NCBI RefSeq assembly: GCF_040833985.1
Contig: NZ_CP162139.1
Location: 3,258,501-3,322,500, forward strand
DNA length: 64,000 nt
Origin: Leptospira sp. WS4.C2
GTDB taxonomy: Bacteria; Spirochaetota; Leptospiria; Leptospirales; Leptospiraceae
Direction: 5' to 3'
Shown here: positions 35,846 through 44,387 of the stretch, in pieces
Numbering within the stretch: the first letter of the stretch is position 1
How the letters are laid out: every line of letters begins with the position of its first letter
The notes under the pieces: generated by a model
Database searches by the model: none
Told to the model about the DNA's origin: nothing
Seen by the model: only the letters and a program-made list of their open reading frames with translations
Made by a program: the position numbers and the translations under genes

Positions 35846-36712
35846 ATGCAAAAACCTTTAAAAATAAAAACATTATGTCCTTTGTTTCTAATTTTTTTTG
35901 TATCTTTCTCCTCCTGCAAAAAATCAACTTCTGCTTCGGCAGAAGAGAATCTCGCTGCGTTGTTACCTTTACTCAATGCCCAAGCAAACGCTAGTGTTTG
36001 CCCAAAGTCTCCACTCCCTACTGATATCTATCTTGCCACTACGGTTGTGAGTTCCAGTGCCAACATATCTGGATTTTCTGACTCAAAAAAAGCAGTGAAT
36101 GGAATTTGTGGAGCAGGCGAGTTAGTTGGATCACTCGATGTCTATGCGTTAGACATCACAGGAGCCGGTGCCTCTATGGTTCTCAGTTGGGGTGGGCGAA
36201 CTGTTAAAAATGTAACCGATAGTCTAGACTTCATTGTGTATGACAATAGTTTCCGCATTTCTGACGATAGCAATACGTATGCCATGGACCCTTCGGTAAT
36301 ACAAGTTTCCATTGATGGAAGCAATTATTGTGGATTTAACCCAAGTTACTCGGGGGCAAGTGTCAACGTAATGGACAGTTGGACTCGCTTCGGCGGACTA
36401 AGACCAGTTTATTACAATATGACCACCAAACCATATACAAACGAAGATCTTTTCATCAACACTGGCGGTTATTTTTTGTTAGGTGGTGGTGATGGATTCG
36501 ATTTAGATAATCTAGATCCTAATGATCCAAACGACACAGGTTGTGATGCTACAGTTGCCAACAATATCAAATCGACTGGCTTCAAATTTTTAAAAATTAC
36601 CTCGGCAAGTAATGTGGATAATCCAAACACCCCTGGTTCCAAATTTCCTTGGCCCCCTGGCAGTTATAACGGAAGCGATGTCGACGGTGTAGTGGCACGC
36701 GAAATCCAATAA
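35846..36712 (+). CDS. B12-regulated surface lipoprotein, cell-surface-protein type
   Basis: 288 aa from ATG 35846, which has GGGAG 7 nt upstream; a TTG 12 bp earlier is less likely. Lipobox SFSSC with Cys24. The mature beta-sandwich-like domain has the pattern seen in 'cell surface proteins' encoded beside B12 uptake genes in other bacteria: MVLSWGGRTV, SLDFIVYDNSF, VIQVSIDGSNY and GGGDGFDLDNL, then FKFLKIT. Several Asp/Asn loops (DLDNLDPNDPNDTG) could bind calcium. It follows a riboswitch-led lipoprotein gene, supporting a corrinoid-capture role, which is an inference. Confidence 0.78.
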   Translation: MQKPLKIKTLCPLFLIFFVSFSSCKKSTSASAEENLAALLPLLNAQANASVCPKSPLPTDIYLATTVVSSSANISGFSDSKKAVNGICGAGELVGSLDVYALDITGAGASMVLSWGGRTVKNVTDSLDFIVYDNSFRISDDSNTYAMDPSVIQVSIDGSNYCGFNPSYSGASVNVMDSWTRFGGLRPVYYNMTTKPYTNEDLFINTGGYFLLGGGDGFDLDNLDPNDPNDTGCDATVANNIKSTGFKFLKITSASNVDNPNTPGSKFPWPPGSYNGSDVDGVVAREIQ

Positions 36713-36963
36713 CCGTCTTGCCATTATGTCAGATTTATCCTCTTGAGAGGTTCTACTAAAAAAAACCTAAAAAAACGAACTGTATTTCAGTTGACCGTCC
36801 TTAAAAAAGAGTTCTTTTTCCAGAACCACTTCCTTAGCGCGTATTCACATTGAGCGAAAACCTATATACACAAAAAATATCTATCCAAGATGGGATACCT
36901 AGGTTGTCTACGCAGGCCTGTCTTTTGAAACTCCTACTCGAAACGCATTAATACCAAAATTAA

Positions 36964-37533
36964 ATGGAGGCAAAATTGAATCAAAAGGCACCCATCATTA
37001 TCGGGGATTACCACATCATTCCAGAAAATTTGCCTGCTGATGGTCAACTTCGATTGATCTTCCAGCCAATCGATATGACTACATATTGGAGCCGATGTGG
37101 ACTCACTGCAAACTTTGTTGCCGGATTTTATTCCTATTGTTACGAAGCGAGTGAAACAAAAGCCAACACCCTTTCTACAATCATTAACGAACTTTTGGAA
37201 AATGCTTCTAAATTTTCGAAGGCCATGAAAGGAAAAGTCAACGTAGAATTGAAACAATACGGAAATCTTTTAAGAATTGATGTTTTAAATGTGGCGTCAA
37301 AAACCTTACGAGATAGCTTTGAGCTTTTTGTAAACAAACTCTTGTCGGAGAACGTGGAGGAGATGTATTTTTCTACACTCGAAACCAAAGAAGACGGTGA
37401 TACCAAGTCGGGTCTGGGCCTACTCATGATGTTAAAGGACTATCCGGTGCGTTTTGGTTATAGTTTTTATGAGATCGATGCCGATACTCATGAAATCACG
37501 GTAAGAGCAATTATCAACGTAGAAGAGATATAA
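36964..37533 (+). CDS. SiaB/slr1658-like ATPase-fold signalling protein (copy 1)
   Basis: Up to 189 aa. The HATPase-like N box is clear (INELLENASKFS) and a G box follows (GDTKSGLGLLMMLKD). Proteins of this type act as serine kinases or binding switches on a STAS partner, as SiaB does on SiaC. The partner STAS gene is 13 bp downstream. The start is debatable: ATG 36964 overlaps the SD itself (GGAGG), which is ideally placed for TTG 36976, so the product may begin at MNQKAP. Confidence 0.82.
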   Translation: MEAKLNQKAPIIIGDYHIIPENLPADGQLRLIFQPIDMTTYWSRCGLTANFVAGFYSYCYEASETKANTLSTIINELLENASKFSKAMKGKVNVELKQYGNLLRIDVLNVASKTLRDSFELFVNKLLSENVEEMYFSTLETKEDGDTKSGLGLLMMLKDYPVRFGYSFYEIDADTHEITVRAIINVEEI

Positions 37534-37546
37534 TAGGCGAAGCTTC

Positions 37547-37894
37547 ATGGAAATCAAAGACTTAGATTACAATATAAAATACGACGAAGCCACTAAGACT
37601 GTCAAATTCACAGGTTCCATCCGATTGCAGAACTTACCTGCTTATGAACCCATAAAGTTTTTTTTAAGAGACGCTGCTAAACTTTGCCAAGGGACCTTAC
37701 TCACCATGGACTTCAGAGATTTACAATTTGTAAACAGCTCGGGGATCACTACCCTATCCATGTTCATTATTGATTCAAGAAAAAGTGCTGCCTGCCAAAT
37801 CAAAATCCAAGGATCCCTCAACGTTTCTTGGCAGTCAAAATCTCTTTCCAATTTCAAAAAACTTTGGGACCAAGTGGTTTTGGAAATCTCCTAA
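37547..37894 (+). CDS. STAS-domain anti-anti-sigma-like protein (slr1659 type)
   Basis: 115 aa STAS domain. The candidate phospho-serine lies at Ser64/Ser65 in FVNSSGITTL, after the LLTMDFRDLQ strand. It should be phosphorylated by the SiaB-like protein upstream and dephosphorylated by a SpoIIE phosphatase such as the one at 38249. What it controls (a sigma factor or a cyclase) is not visible here. A terminator-like hairpin overlaps its stop codon. Confidence 0.85.
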   Translation: MEIKDLDYNIKYDEATKTVKFTGSIRLQNLPAYEPIKFFLRDAAKLCQGTLLTMDFRDLQFVNSSGITTLSMFIIDSRKSAACQIKIQGSLNVSWQSKSLSNFKKLWDQVVLEIS

Positions 37895-37900
37895 AACCAC
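37874..37900 (+). other. Hairpin over the stop codon of the STAS gene
   Basis: Arms GTGGTTTT-GGA / TCC-T-AAAACCAC (37874-37884, 37889-37900) with a 4-nt loop and one bulged T; 11 paired bases. No T run follows, so it may be a weak or factor-dependent terminator, or a processing site, before the 354-bp gap. Confidence 0.45.
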
Positions 37901-38248
37901 AAACAGCGGATATCATTGTCCTCAGCAAACTTTGTATCAAAAAGATAAGCAAATTCTGTTTTCGCAAGGAAAACAATTCGCCAAACGAAGGAAAGGTGAA
38001 TCGTTTTCCTTTAAATATTCTTACAAAGCATAATCGCAGTAGCAGTTCATCTATACTCTGATTTCATCAAAGGGTACTCTTATCATTTTTGTGCTAAGAT
38101 CGCATGTTCCTGGAATTTGTTCATTTCTTGAACATAAATGTCATAGCGGATATGAAAAATCAATTGCAATTTATGCAAAATCTACGATGTTATAAAGGAA
38201 TTTCCCGCATGCTCTTGAACGTAATATAAAGGAAGAAACCTTTACTCT
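37895..38248. other. 354-bp gap between the STAS and SpoIIE genes
   Basis: No gene is supported here; the open frames lack starts, ribosome sites and protein-like composition. It holds a small dyad TGTTCA-N5-TGAACA (38118-38134) and a SD (AAGGAAGAAA) just before the 38249 start. No convincing promoter was found by eye. Confidence 0.5.
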
Positions 38249-39757
38249 ATGCCGCAATCTCCCTCCAAAGAAAATCGATTCGTTCTATCTGACTATTACA
38301 AGAAACAATTGGAAGAGATTTCCTACCAAGGGGAATTCCGCGCAGAAACTTTCGCGACTAAGTTCCGATTCTTCTTCCTTGGAATGATATTTATCTTTTC
38401 CACTTTGGGACTGCTTTCTGGCCGTCCTCCTGTTGAGTTCTATTACCAAATTTCAGCCATCTTAATTCTTCTCTGTTATAACTTCATTGTTCTTTATTCG
38501 TTAAGGAAATCGGGTAAGTACCTCAATATCTTTAAATTCCTTTCTTCCTTTTTGGAGATCAGTTTACTAACATTCGTTATTGGATATACAGCAAACGCCC
38601 AAAAAAACCCGAGCCTTGTGTATGCGGCTCCAATGATCTATGTGTTCTTTATTTTGATCGCACTGGCTTCGATACGCAATAATACTAAGGCCATCATCTT
38701 TGCCGTCATTGTCCTTATTGTTGAGTATGCATCTCTAACCATTTACTTCTATCCAGAGATGTCCGATTTGAATACAAAACTCATCGAGTTATCTTCTTAT
38801 CTCAAACCAAACTTCCTTGAAGAGAACAGTAATTTCTTTTTAGTCAGTGCAGTTCCCATGGGAATCTTTCTCATCCTAACTTACATGATTGTCACAGGTG
38901 GATTGATACTTTATGCAATACGCAATACATCTCGTACGACCCATGAACAAGCCGATTTAATTTTTAATGCTGAAAAACAAGCCATCTTAGAGGAGAATAT
39001 TCATCTCGGTATGGAATTGGAAGTAGCAAGACAGATTCAGGCTATGGTACTTCCCCGTAATGAGGAATTAAAAAAGATCCAAGAATTAGAAATTTCAGCT
39101 CGGATGGACGCAGCCAATGAAGTGGGTGGAGACTATTACGATGTAGTCCGCCACGAAGATGGAACCGTCTACATCGGAATTGGGGATGTAACGGACCATG
39201 GTTTGGCTTCTGGAGTTGTTATGCTTATGACTCAGTCTGCTTTTATCACCACTTTACGTTCCAAAGTAATCTCTTTACGTGAGTCTCTTCGGTCCATTAA
39301 CTCTATTTTATTTTCTAATATTCATGTGCGGATGAATGACATTCGTAACCTTACTTTGTCTTTATTTTCTTATAAAAATGGTGTGTTTACCACCGTGGGA
39401 CAACACGAAACCATTATCGTCTATCGCTACGCTCTGAAAAAAACAGAAATCATAGATACCATCGACAACGGTATGTTAGTTGGTTTAACGGAATCCATTG
39501 ACGAATTCATCCATGAAAAACCAATTCCTCTCCAAACAAAAGACATCATCCTATTGTACACAGATGGAGCAACGGAAGCTGAAAATCCGAAAAAGGAACA
39601 ATTTGGATCTCAAAGGTTAATCGAGTCTTTAGAAAGACATATAGAACTTGAAACCACTGATGCAATTTTAGATGCCATCTTTAAAGATATCTACGTCTTC
39701 ATTGATGGAATGGATGTCTATGATGACATTACCATCATGATCATGCGTAAAAGATGA
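38249..39757 (+). CDS. Membrane SpoIIE-type PP2C phosphatase
   Basis: 502 aa: six membrane helices at about 40-230, a short coiled-coil linker (about 235-270) and a SpoIIE/PP2C domain (about 285-500). Metal-ligand motifs: EVGGDYYDV, GIGDVTDHG and LLYTDGATEAE. It probably dephosphorylates the STAS protein encoded at 37547, opposing the SiaB-like kinases on either side. The stop overlaps a possible ATG of a small frame (ATGA). Confidence 0.88.
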   Translation: MPQSPSKENRFVLSDYYKKQLEEISYQGEFRAETFATKFRFFFLGMIFIFSTLGLLSGRPPVEFYYQISAILILLCYNFIVLYSLRKSGKYLNIFKFLSSFLEISLLTFVIGYTANAQKNPSLVYAAPMIYVFFILIALASIRNNTKAIIFAVIVLIVEYASLTIYFYPEMSDLNTKLIELSSYLKPNFLEENSNFFLVSAVPMGIFLILTYMIVTGGLILYAIRNTSRTTHEQADLIFNAEKQAILEENIHLGMELEVARQIQAMVLPRNEELKKIQELEISARMDAANEVGGDYYDVVRHEDGTVYIGIGDVTDHGLASGVVMLMTQSAFITTLRSKVISLRESLRSINSILFSNIHVRMNDIRNLTLSLFSYKNGVFTTVGQHETIIVYRYALKKTEIIDTIDNGMLVGLTESIDEFIHEKPIPLQTKDIILLYTDGATEAENPKKEQFGSQRLIESLERHIELETTDAILDAIFKDIYVFIDGMDVYDDITIMIMRKR

Positions 39758-39992
39758 GAAAAATGGCCATCGAATTGAAAGACAGTTTACCTGCGTTAGC
39801 TGAATATTGGGAAACATAACGGAAGCTGGGGAAATCCTTACCTCAATGGCAACCAAATCCCTGATAGACGAATTCATTTGGACAAAACCGAAATTTGATA
39901 AACTGAGGACAAATCCCGAAGAACTCCGATTAATGCAACACGCGTTAGAAAAAGCGCTTGCGGCAAAGAAATGGCTCATTTACATTCGTTAG
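39754..39992 (+). pseudogene. Small, apparently frameshifted gene in the partner-switching module
   Basis: From ATG 39754 (overlapping the phosphatase stop as ATGA) a frame reads MRKMAIELKDSLPALAEYW and stops at 39817. A second frame, open from 39804, reads GNITEAGEILTSM and continues as SLIDEFIWTKPKFDKLR to 39992. Joined by a shift near 39804-39816 they would make one protein of about 80 aa, with a helical C-terminus rich in Lys. It could be a true decay event, a sequencing error, or two unrelated frames. Position between the phosphatase and the second SiaB-like gene argues that it was once a real gene. Confidence 0.45.
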
Positions 39993-40005
39993 TTGAACTA
40001 CGACT

Positions 40006-40590
40006 ATGCGAATATATGGTAATTTAAAATCTGCAACGAATATCGACCAAGAACCAGTTTCCATCATTCAAATCCAATTAAAACCTTTGGATTTAATGCG
40101 CTACTGGCGACGTATCGGAATCATGTCCGATTTTATCGGATATTTTTACGGATTCTCATTTTTACCCAATGTCCCATCAGAATCGATGGATATGAAAAAT
40201 TCGGATATTGTGAATTCAATCTCCACGGTGTTTAATGAGTTATTAGAAAATGCAGCCAAGTATTCTTATGATAAAAAAGCAGATATCGAAATCTCACTTA
40301 TCCATAGAGGCAAAACATTTGAAATGTTGGTTCGGAATAAAACAAACGAATCAAATGTAAGTGCTTATGAAGCAAGTTTAAAAGAAATTTTTTCTGCAAA
40401 AGACCTAGAAAAATTGTATATAGAAAAACTAGAAACCAATGAAAACGATCCACATCGTTCCGGCATTGGTTTGATAATGGTTTTAAAAGATTATCCAGTC
40501 GAAATGGAAGTTTCTTTTGAGTCCGAAGGAGATGATACAATCATTACAAGCAGAGTCATTTATTTTACAAACGGGTTCCCTCAATCATAA
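40006..40590 (+). CDS. SiaB/slr1658-like ATPase-fold signalling protein (copy 2)
   Basis: 194 aa. Same layout as the 36964 product: an N-terminal LKPLDLMRYWRRIG block (compare IFQPIDMTTYWSRCG), N box FNELLENAAKYS and G box HRSGIGLIMVLKDYP, followed by a closing beta strand. The two are clearly paralogues. It may act on the same STAS protein, giving two inputs against one phosphatase. Its end overlaps the convergent TetR gene by 26 bp. Confidence 0.82.
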   Translation: MRIYGNLKSATNIDQEPVSIIQIQLKPLDLMRYWRRIGIMSDFIGYFYGFSFLPNVPSESMDMKNSDIVNSISTVFNELLENAAKYSYDKKADIEISLIHRGKTFEMLVRNKTNESNVSAYEASLKEIFSAKDLEKLYIEKLETNENDPHRSGIGLIMVLKDYPVEMEVSFESEGDDTIITSRVIYFTNGFPQS

Positions 40591-41236
40591 TCTCTAAAAT
40601 TTGATCTACCTCTTTACGAAAAGATTCTTCCTCTTCTTTAGATTTGATTTGATTCCACTTTCGTTCGTTTAACACAGCAAAGCCGTGAACCCCACTCCAA
40701 AAACTCATCATGAGTGTATCTGTGGGAACAGAATTTTTTAGCGTCAATGTTTTTTGCCCATATTCCACAATTTTAAACATTCCCAAATAGGCCAACTTTC
40801 CACACTCTCGCAAATCGTCAGAAATGGGATCTCCTGAAACATAGATCTCTCCACCAAACATGAGTTCTGTTCTTCTTGGATTTTTTAGTAATAGAAAAAT
40901 ATATTCGACACCGGCCGTTCTGATTTTTTCCAAAGGATCTTCCGAATAAACCCAAGCTCTTTCCATACTCTCGGATAGTTCTCGAAAACCTTCGGTCACA
41001 AGGGCTTGGAGGAGATCCATTTTTTTAGGAAAATGGCGGTAGGGTGCTGTATGACTCACACCCAAATCGGTGGCAATATCCCGAAGACTTAAGGAAGAGA
41101 CACCTCTCGTTTCTAATACCTTTTTGGAGTGCTCTAAAACCTCTTCCCTTAGATTTCCATGGTGATAATGACTGGCTTTTGATGAGGTCGTAGAATTTGG
41201 TTTTTGGAGACTTTGTTTTTTTTTGGCAGGTTTCAT
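40565..41236 (-). CDS. TetR family regulator divergent from a membrane-protein pair
   Basis: 223 aa from ATG 41236 (MKPAKKKQSLQK); an upstream ATG at 41284 lies inside the operator region and is unlikely. Lys-rich tail, then HTH (about 30-77: RGVSSLSLRDIATDLGVSHT, APYRHFPKKMDLLQALV) and a TetR C-terminal domain with a WHG-type core (MMSFWSGVHGFAVLNE). It is divergent from the 41307 gene, with three tandem operator-like repeats between them, so it very probably represses that pair and itself. Confidence 0.87.
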   Translation of the reverse strand: MKPAKKKQSLQKPNSTTSSKASHYHHGNLREEVLEHSKKVLETRGVSSLSLRDIATDLGVSHTAPYRHFPKKMDLLQALVTEGFRELSESMERAWVYSEDPLEKIRTAGVEYIFLLLKNPRRTELMFGGEIYVSGDPISDDLRECGKLAYLGMFKIVEYGQKTLTLKNSVPTDTLMMSFWSGVHGFAVLNERKWNQIKSKEEEESFRKEVDQILEIMIEGTRL

Positions 41237-41244
41237 ATAAAAAA

Positions 41245-41303
41245 TGTTTACAACGTATACTTTCCATGTTGACAGAGTATACATCTATATTTACACTGTC
41301 TAC
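41245..41303. promoter_or_regulatory. Three tandem operator-like repeats in the TetR divergent promoter
   Basis: TGTTTACAACGTATAC (41245-41260), TGTTGACAGAGTATAC (41267-41282) and TATTTACACTGTCTAC (41288-41303), starts 22 and 21 bp apart. Each is itself an imperfect dyad (half sites like GTTTAC and GTATAC spaced by 3). Consensus about GTnnAC-N3-GTnTAC. They cover both divergent starts and the predicted promoter at 41269-41297. Confidence 0.65.
41269..41297 (+). promoter_or_regulatory. Predicted promoter of the membrane-protein pair
   Basis: -35 TTGACA (41269-41274), 17-bp spacer, -10 TACACT (41292-41297). Transcription would begin within a few bases of the ATG at 41307, implying a leaderless or nearly leaderless mRNA; indeed no Shine-Dalgarno is present. 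Repeats 2 and 3 of the operator array cover the -35 and -10. Confidence 0.6.
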
Positions 41304-41306
41304 ATT

Positions 41307-42230
41307 ATGGAATTTGCCGACTACAGAAAACAACCACTTTTTTGGAATGGGATTGCCTTGGCAGTACTTACACTTGCCATCATTCCCCTCATATTTCTAG
41401 ATACAAGAATCCTTTTGGGAGCCAATATTTGGATCAAACCCTTAAAATTCTCACTTTCCTTGGGATTATATTCTTTCACTACAATTTGGGTGATCGTTCG
41501 ATTCTTAAAAGATTGGAAATACCAACAGCGGATCCAATTCGCCTTAACCATCACCTCATTGATTGAAATTGTACTCATCACCTTACAAGCAGTACGTGGA
41601 GAGGCAAGCCACTTCAATATATCCACCACTTGGAACCAAATCGTATTTTCGGTTATGGGAGCAAGTATTTCGATCTTTTGGCTTTTCCACCTTTGGGTTG
41701 GTTATCAAATCTTTAGAGAAAAATCGATTTCACGATCGGTAAAAGAAAGTCTCGTTTGGGGACTTACCATTGCTGGTTTTGCGATGATCATTGGATTTTT
41801 TATGACCTCACCCAGGCCCGACCAATTGGAGGCGATGAAACAAGGAATCTTTCAAACGAGTGGCTCTCACCAATTTGGTAGCGGAGATCCTGGTAGTGGC
41901 TTATTTTTCTTCGGTTGGAGTACAAAACTCGGAGATATGCGAGTCCCCCATTTTTTTGGAATGCATGTGATGCAGATCTTTGTTTTTCTCGGGGCCTATT
42001 TAATGAATCAAAAGGATTCCATTCCAAAACAAAAACTAGTTCGATTTACGGGAATCTTATTTTTACTGATGAACATAATGATGGTCATCCAAACTTTAAA
42101 TGGAGAATCCGTTTTTAATTTAAATCCCATGTACACGAGTGTTTATGGAATCTCCCTACTACTCATTTCCTTTTGTTTCTTTCAATTAATTTCAAAACCA
42201 AAAGTATATCCAACACAGGTGACTATATGA
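41307..42230 (+). CDS. Multi-pass membrane protein of unknown function
   Basis: 307 aa from ATG 41307 (MEFADYRKQ); upstream codons lie in the operator region. About eight hydrophobic helices, conserved-looking polar segments in loops (IKPLKFSLSLGLYS, TSGSHQFGSGDPGSG and MRVPHFFGMHVMQ with two His). I do not recognise a characterised family; the helix count and His-bearing segment would suit a heme or lipid protein, but that is a guess. It overlaps the ABA4-like gene by 4 bp (ATGA), and is likely repressed by the TetR protein at 40565. Confidence 0.75.
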   Translation: MEFADYRKQPLFWNGIALAVLTLAIIPLIFLDTRILLGANIWIKPLKFSLSLGLYSFTTIWVIVRFLKDWKYQQRIQFALTITSLIEIVLITLQAVRGEASHFNISTTWNQIVFSVMGASISIFWLFHLWVGYQIFREKSISRSVKESLVWGLTIAGFAMIIGFFMTSPRPDQLEAMKQGIFQTSGSHQFGSGDPGSGLFFFGWSTKLGDMRVPHFFGMHVMQIFVFLGAYLMNQKDSIPKQKLVRFTGILFLLMNIMMVIQTLNGESVFNLNPMYTSVYGISLLLISFCFFQLISKPKVYPTQVTI

Positions 42231-42664
42231 ATCCTTCCTTAATCTTTAAAATTGCCAATGGCATCGCATTACTATCGTGGTTGGTATTGTTCTTATCACC
42301 AAACCAAACAAAGGTGATTCGTCCACTCAGAGTATTTATTTCAGGGCTTGTACTTGGTGGAACTTATGTGTTTGCAATCATCATCGGGAATGGCCAGGCA
42401 GAAGGGAACTTTTCCAGTTTAGAATCAGTAAGGTCACTCTTTGCCAATGATTACTTTTTACTAGGGGGTTGGATCCATTACCTTGCCTTTGATTTGTTTT
42501 TAGGAACTTGGGAAGCAGAAGACGGGGCCAAAGAAGGAATCAACAGGTGGATTCTTGTTCCAGTCCAAGCACTTACGTTTTACTTCGGACCCGCAGGTTT
42601 ACTCTTGTATTTGATTCTACGATTTGTGACAAGAATGCTAAATAAAAAGATTAAGACAACTTAA
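42227..42664 (+). CDS. ABA4-like family membrane protein
   Basis: 145 aa from ATG 42227, which overlaps the previous stop. Four membrane helices. The pattern ANDYFLLGGWIHYLAFDLFLG with W-E and FGPAGLLLYLILR matches the ABA4-like family, whose plant member takes part in neoxanthin formation. Its bacterial role is unknown. Coupled to the 41307 gene and presumably under the same TetR control. Convergent with the ankyrin gene (4-bp overlap). Confidence 0.8.
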   Translation: MNPSLIFKIANGIALLSWLVLFLSPNQTKVIRPLRVFISGLVLGGTYVFAIIIGNGQAEGNFSSLESVRSLFANDYFLLGGWIHYLAFDLFLGTWEAEDGAKEGINRWILVPVQALTFYFGPAGLLLYLILRFVTRMLNKKIKTT

Positions 42665-44301
42665 CCTCCGTATACATCTAGGAGAGAAAGAACCCTTTGG
42701 CAACGGTTCTTTTTCTCCTCATCACCTTCCAATCCAGCAATTTCTAAATTTTCGAAAGCAAGGTCCCTGCCTGTTTTTTCATCTAAAGTTTTGGCATTGG
42801 ATTTCGCACCTGATTCTAATAATAAAGCAAGGACCGCAGAGTTTCCGAATTTACATGCTTCGTGCAAAGCCGTACTACCACTGTTATCTGATACATGAAT
42901 GTCAATCCCAGCTTGAATCAACCTCTTTGCCATACTGGGTTCTCCAAAAACAGAACACCAATGTAAGGGAGTCATTCCATTCACTGATTGGAGATTGACT
43001 TTGGCACCTCTTCGAATCAGTTCATCCATTAAGGTTGTTTTTTCTTGTAATCGAAGTGTACTGTCTTGGCACAATTTAAAAATCGCAGTTTCGCCATTGG
43101 CATCTACTTGGTTGGGATCAGCCCCTCGTTCCAAAAGGCGCATACAGGATTTATACTTTGCGCGAACAAAACATTCTTGTAGAAGTGAAAACCCCAAAGG
43201 ATTTCGGATGGAATCGGTGATCACATAATCCAAAGAACCCACAGTCCGAACAAAGGAATCCAAAAGATATACATCATCCGAATCCAACCAATCCAAAGTT
43301 TTGTCCTCATTGGTAGATTCCAAACTAGAACCTAAATGACTTTCATAACCTTCTGGGAATTTTTGTTTCAGAAGTGGAATGAACAAAGGTTCCGTTTCTG
43401 AATGGCAGACCACATCATGGATGAGTTGCCAATGTTTTTGATTTGGAACTACTTGATTAGAAAGAAGAAATATCAATGTTTCATTCAACTTCTTTTGGCT
43501 AAGTTGGAAGGCAACTTGTAAGTTTCCTTCTTTAAAATGAACTTCCGAAATTGTGGATTGGTTTTCAGGCCAATGGTACATGACAAGCGTTAGGAGCTCA
43601 TCTTTAGCTTGTTGGTTTATTAAAGGAAAATCTTCCTGCAAGGATAATATATTTCCGGAAAGTGAGTAGATTTTTGTCGCAAGTTCACTCGATATAAAAT
43701 CTGGAAGTTTTTTATCTGAGTCTCCATGTTCATCGAATTGAATTTTATAGACATGTGTTGCAGTAAAACTTCCGTGCAATAAAGTATTCCACTGATCTGC
43801 AATTGCTAAATACAATTTTCCAGAAACAGAATGATCATCCAATGTATCGACCGTGATTGATAATCGCACGGGTGATACATTTACGTTTTGGTTGATAATG
43901 ATTTTTAAAGTTTTTGAAGGGGATTCAGTGGTGATATCAAATAAGAAATTTTTTAACCTTACTATTTCAGGTAATCCCGAAATAGAAATACGGAGATCGT
44001 TTTCATTTCCTTCCTCATCTTTCAAAAAAACAAGTTCTTCGTTTGACCAATCCGATATAAAATCAGTTGTATACCTACCAAATATCTGGCCTTGGAGTTT
44101 GTGTTCTGGAATTTGGTCTTTAAATTGAAGATCAAATAACACGAGTGAGTCGGATGTCGCCGATCTAAACTCTGTGCGGTAATCAAAATGGTTCCAGGCG
44201 GAACATTTTTTACAGCGATACTTCCCTTTTTTTCCTTCCAATTTGGAAGTTGAAACGGAGTGACCACTAAAACAATTAGAGCAGGATAAGATCGTTTTCA
44301 T
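42661..44301 (-). CDS. Zinc-ribbon and ankyrin-repeat protein
   Basis: 546 aa, cytoplasmic. An N-terminal zinc ribbon (Cys-x2-Cys at 7-10, CSNC, and Cys-x2-Cys near 31-34, CKKC), then about 300 residues of unrecognised beta-rich sequence, then at least four ankyrin repeats (about 370-530: GADPNQVDANGETAIFKLC, GMTPLHWCSVFGEPSMA, GSTALHEACKFGNSAVL). Ankyrin repeats bind other proteins; the partner is unknown. The divergent 44388 gene is unrelated. Confidence 0.85.
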   Translation of the reverse strand: MKTILSCSNCFSGHSVSTSKLEGKKGKYRCKKCSAWNHFDYRTEFRSATSDSLVLFDLQFKDQIPEHKLQGQIFGRYTTDFISDWSNEELVFLKDEEGNENDLRISISGLPEIVRLKNFLFDITTESPSKTLKIIINQNVNVSPVRLSITVDTLDDHSVSGKLYLAIADQWNTLLHGSFTATHVYKIQFDEHGDSDKKLPDFISSELATKIYSLSGNILSLQEDFPLINQQAKDELLTLVMYHWPENQSTISEVHFKEGNLQVAFQLSQKKLNETLIFLLSNQVVPNQKHWQLIHDVVCHSETEPLFIPLLKQKFPEGYESHLGSSLESTNEDKTLDWLDSDDVYLLDSFVRTVGSLDYVITDSIRNPLGFSLLQECFVRAKYKSCMRLLERGADPNQVDANGETAIFKLCQDSTLRLQEKTTLMDELIRRGAKVNLQSVNGMTPLHWCSVFGEPSMAKRLIQAGIDIHVSDNSGSTALHEACKFGNSAVLALLLESGAKSNAKTLDEKTGRDLAFENLEIAGLEGDEEKKNRCQRVLSLLDVYGG

Positions 44302-44336
44302 ATTTCGCTTGTTCCGATATATAAAACAGGAGAGTT

Positions 44337-44365
44337 TTGACGGATCAATCGAAAATTATTATCTT
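44337..44365 (+). promoter_or_regulatory. Predicted promoter of the 44388 gene
   Basis: TTGACG (44337-44342), 17-bp spacer, TATCTT (44360-44365), 22 bp before the ATG, with AGGTAGG as SD. Good hexamer match and ideal spacing. Confidence 0.6.
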
Positions 44366-44387
44366 ATCACCATTCAGGTAGGAATTC

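Noticed and set aside
36811..36826. GTTCT/AGAAC inverted repeat before the first SiaB-like gene
   Set aside because: Only 5-bp arms, expected by chance in AT-rich DNA.
38118..38134. TGTTCA/TGAACA dyad as an operator
   Set aside because: Short arms, no regulator beside it and no good promoter.
39804..39820. Programmed -1 frameshift in the small 39754 gene
   Set aside because: GGGAAAC is present but in the wrong phase for the required shift, so it is not a standard slippery site.
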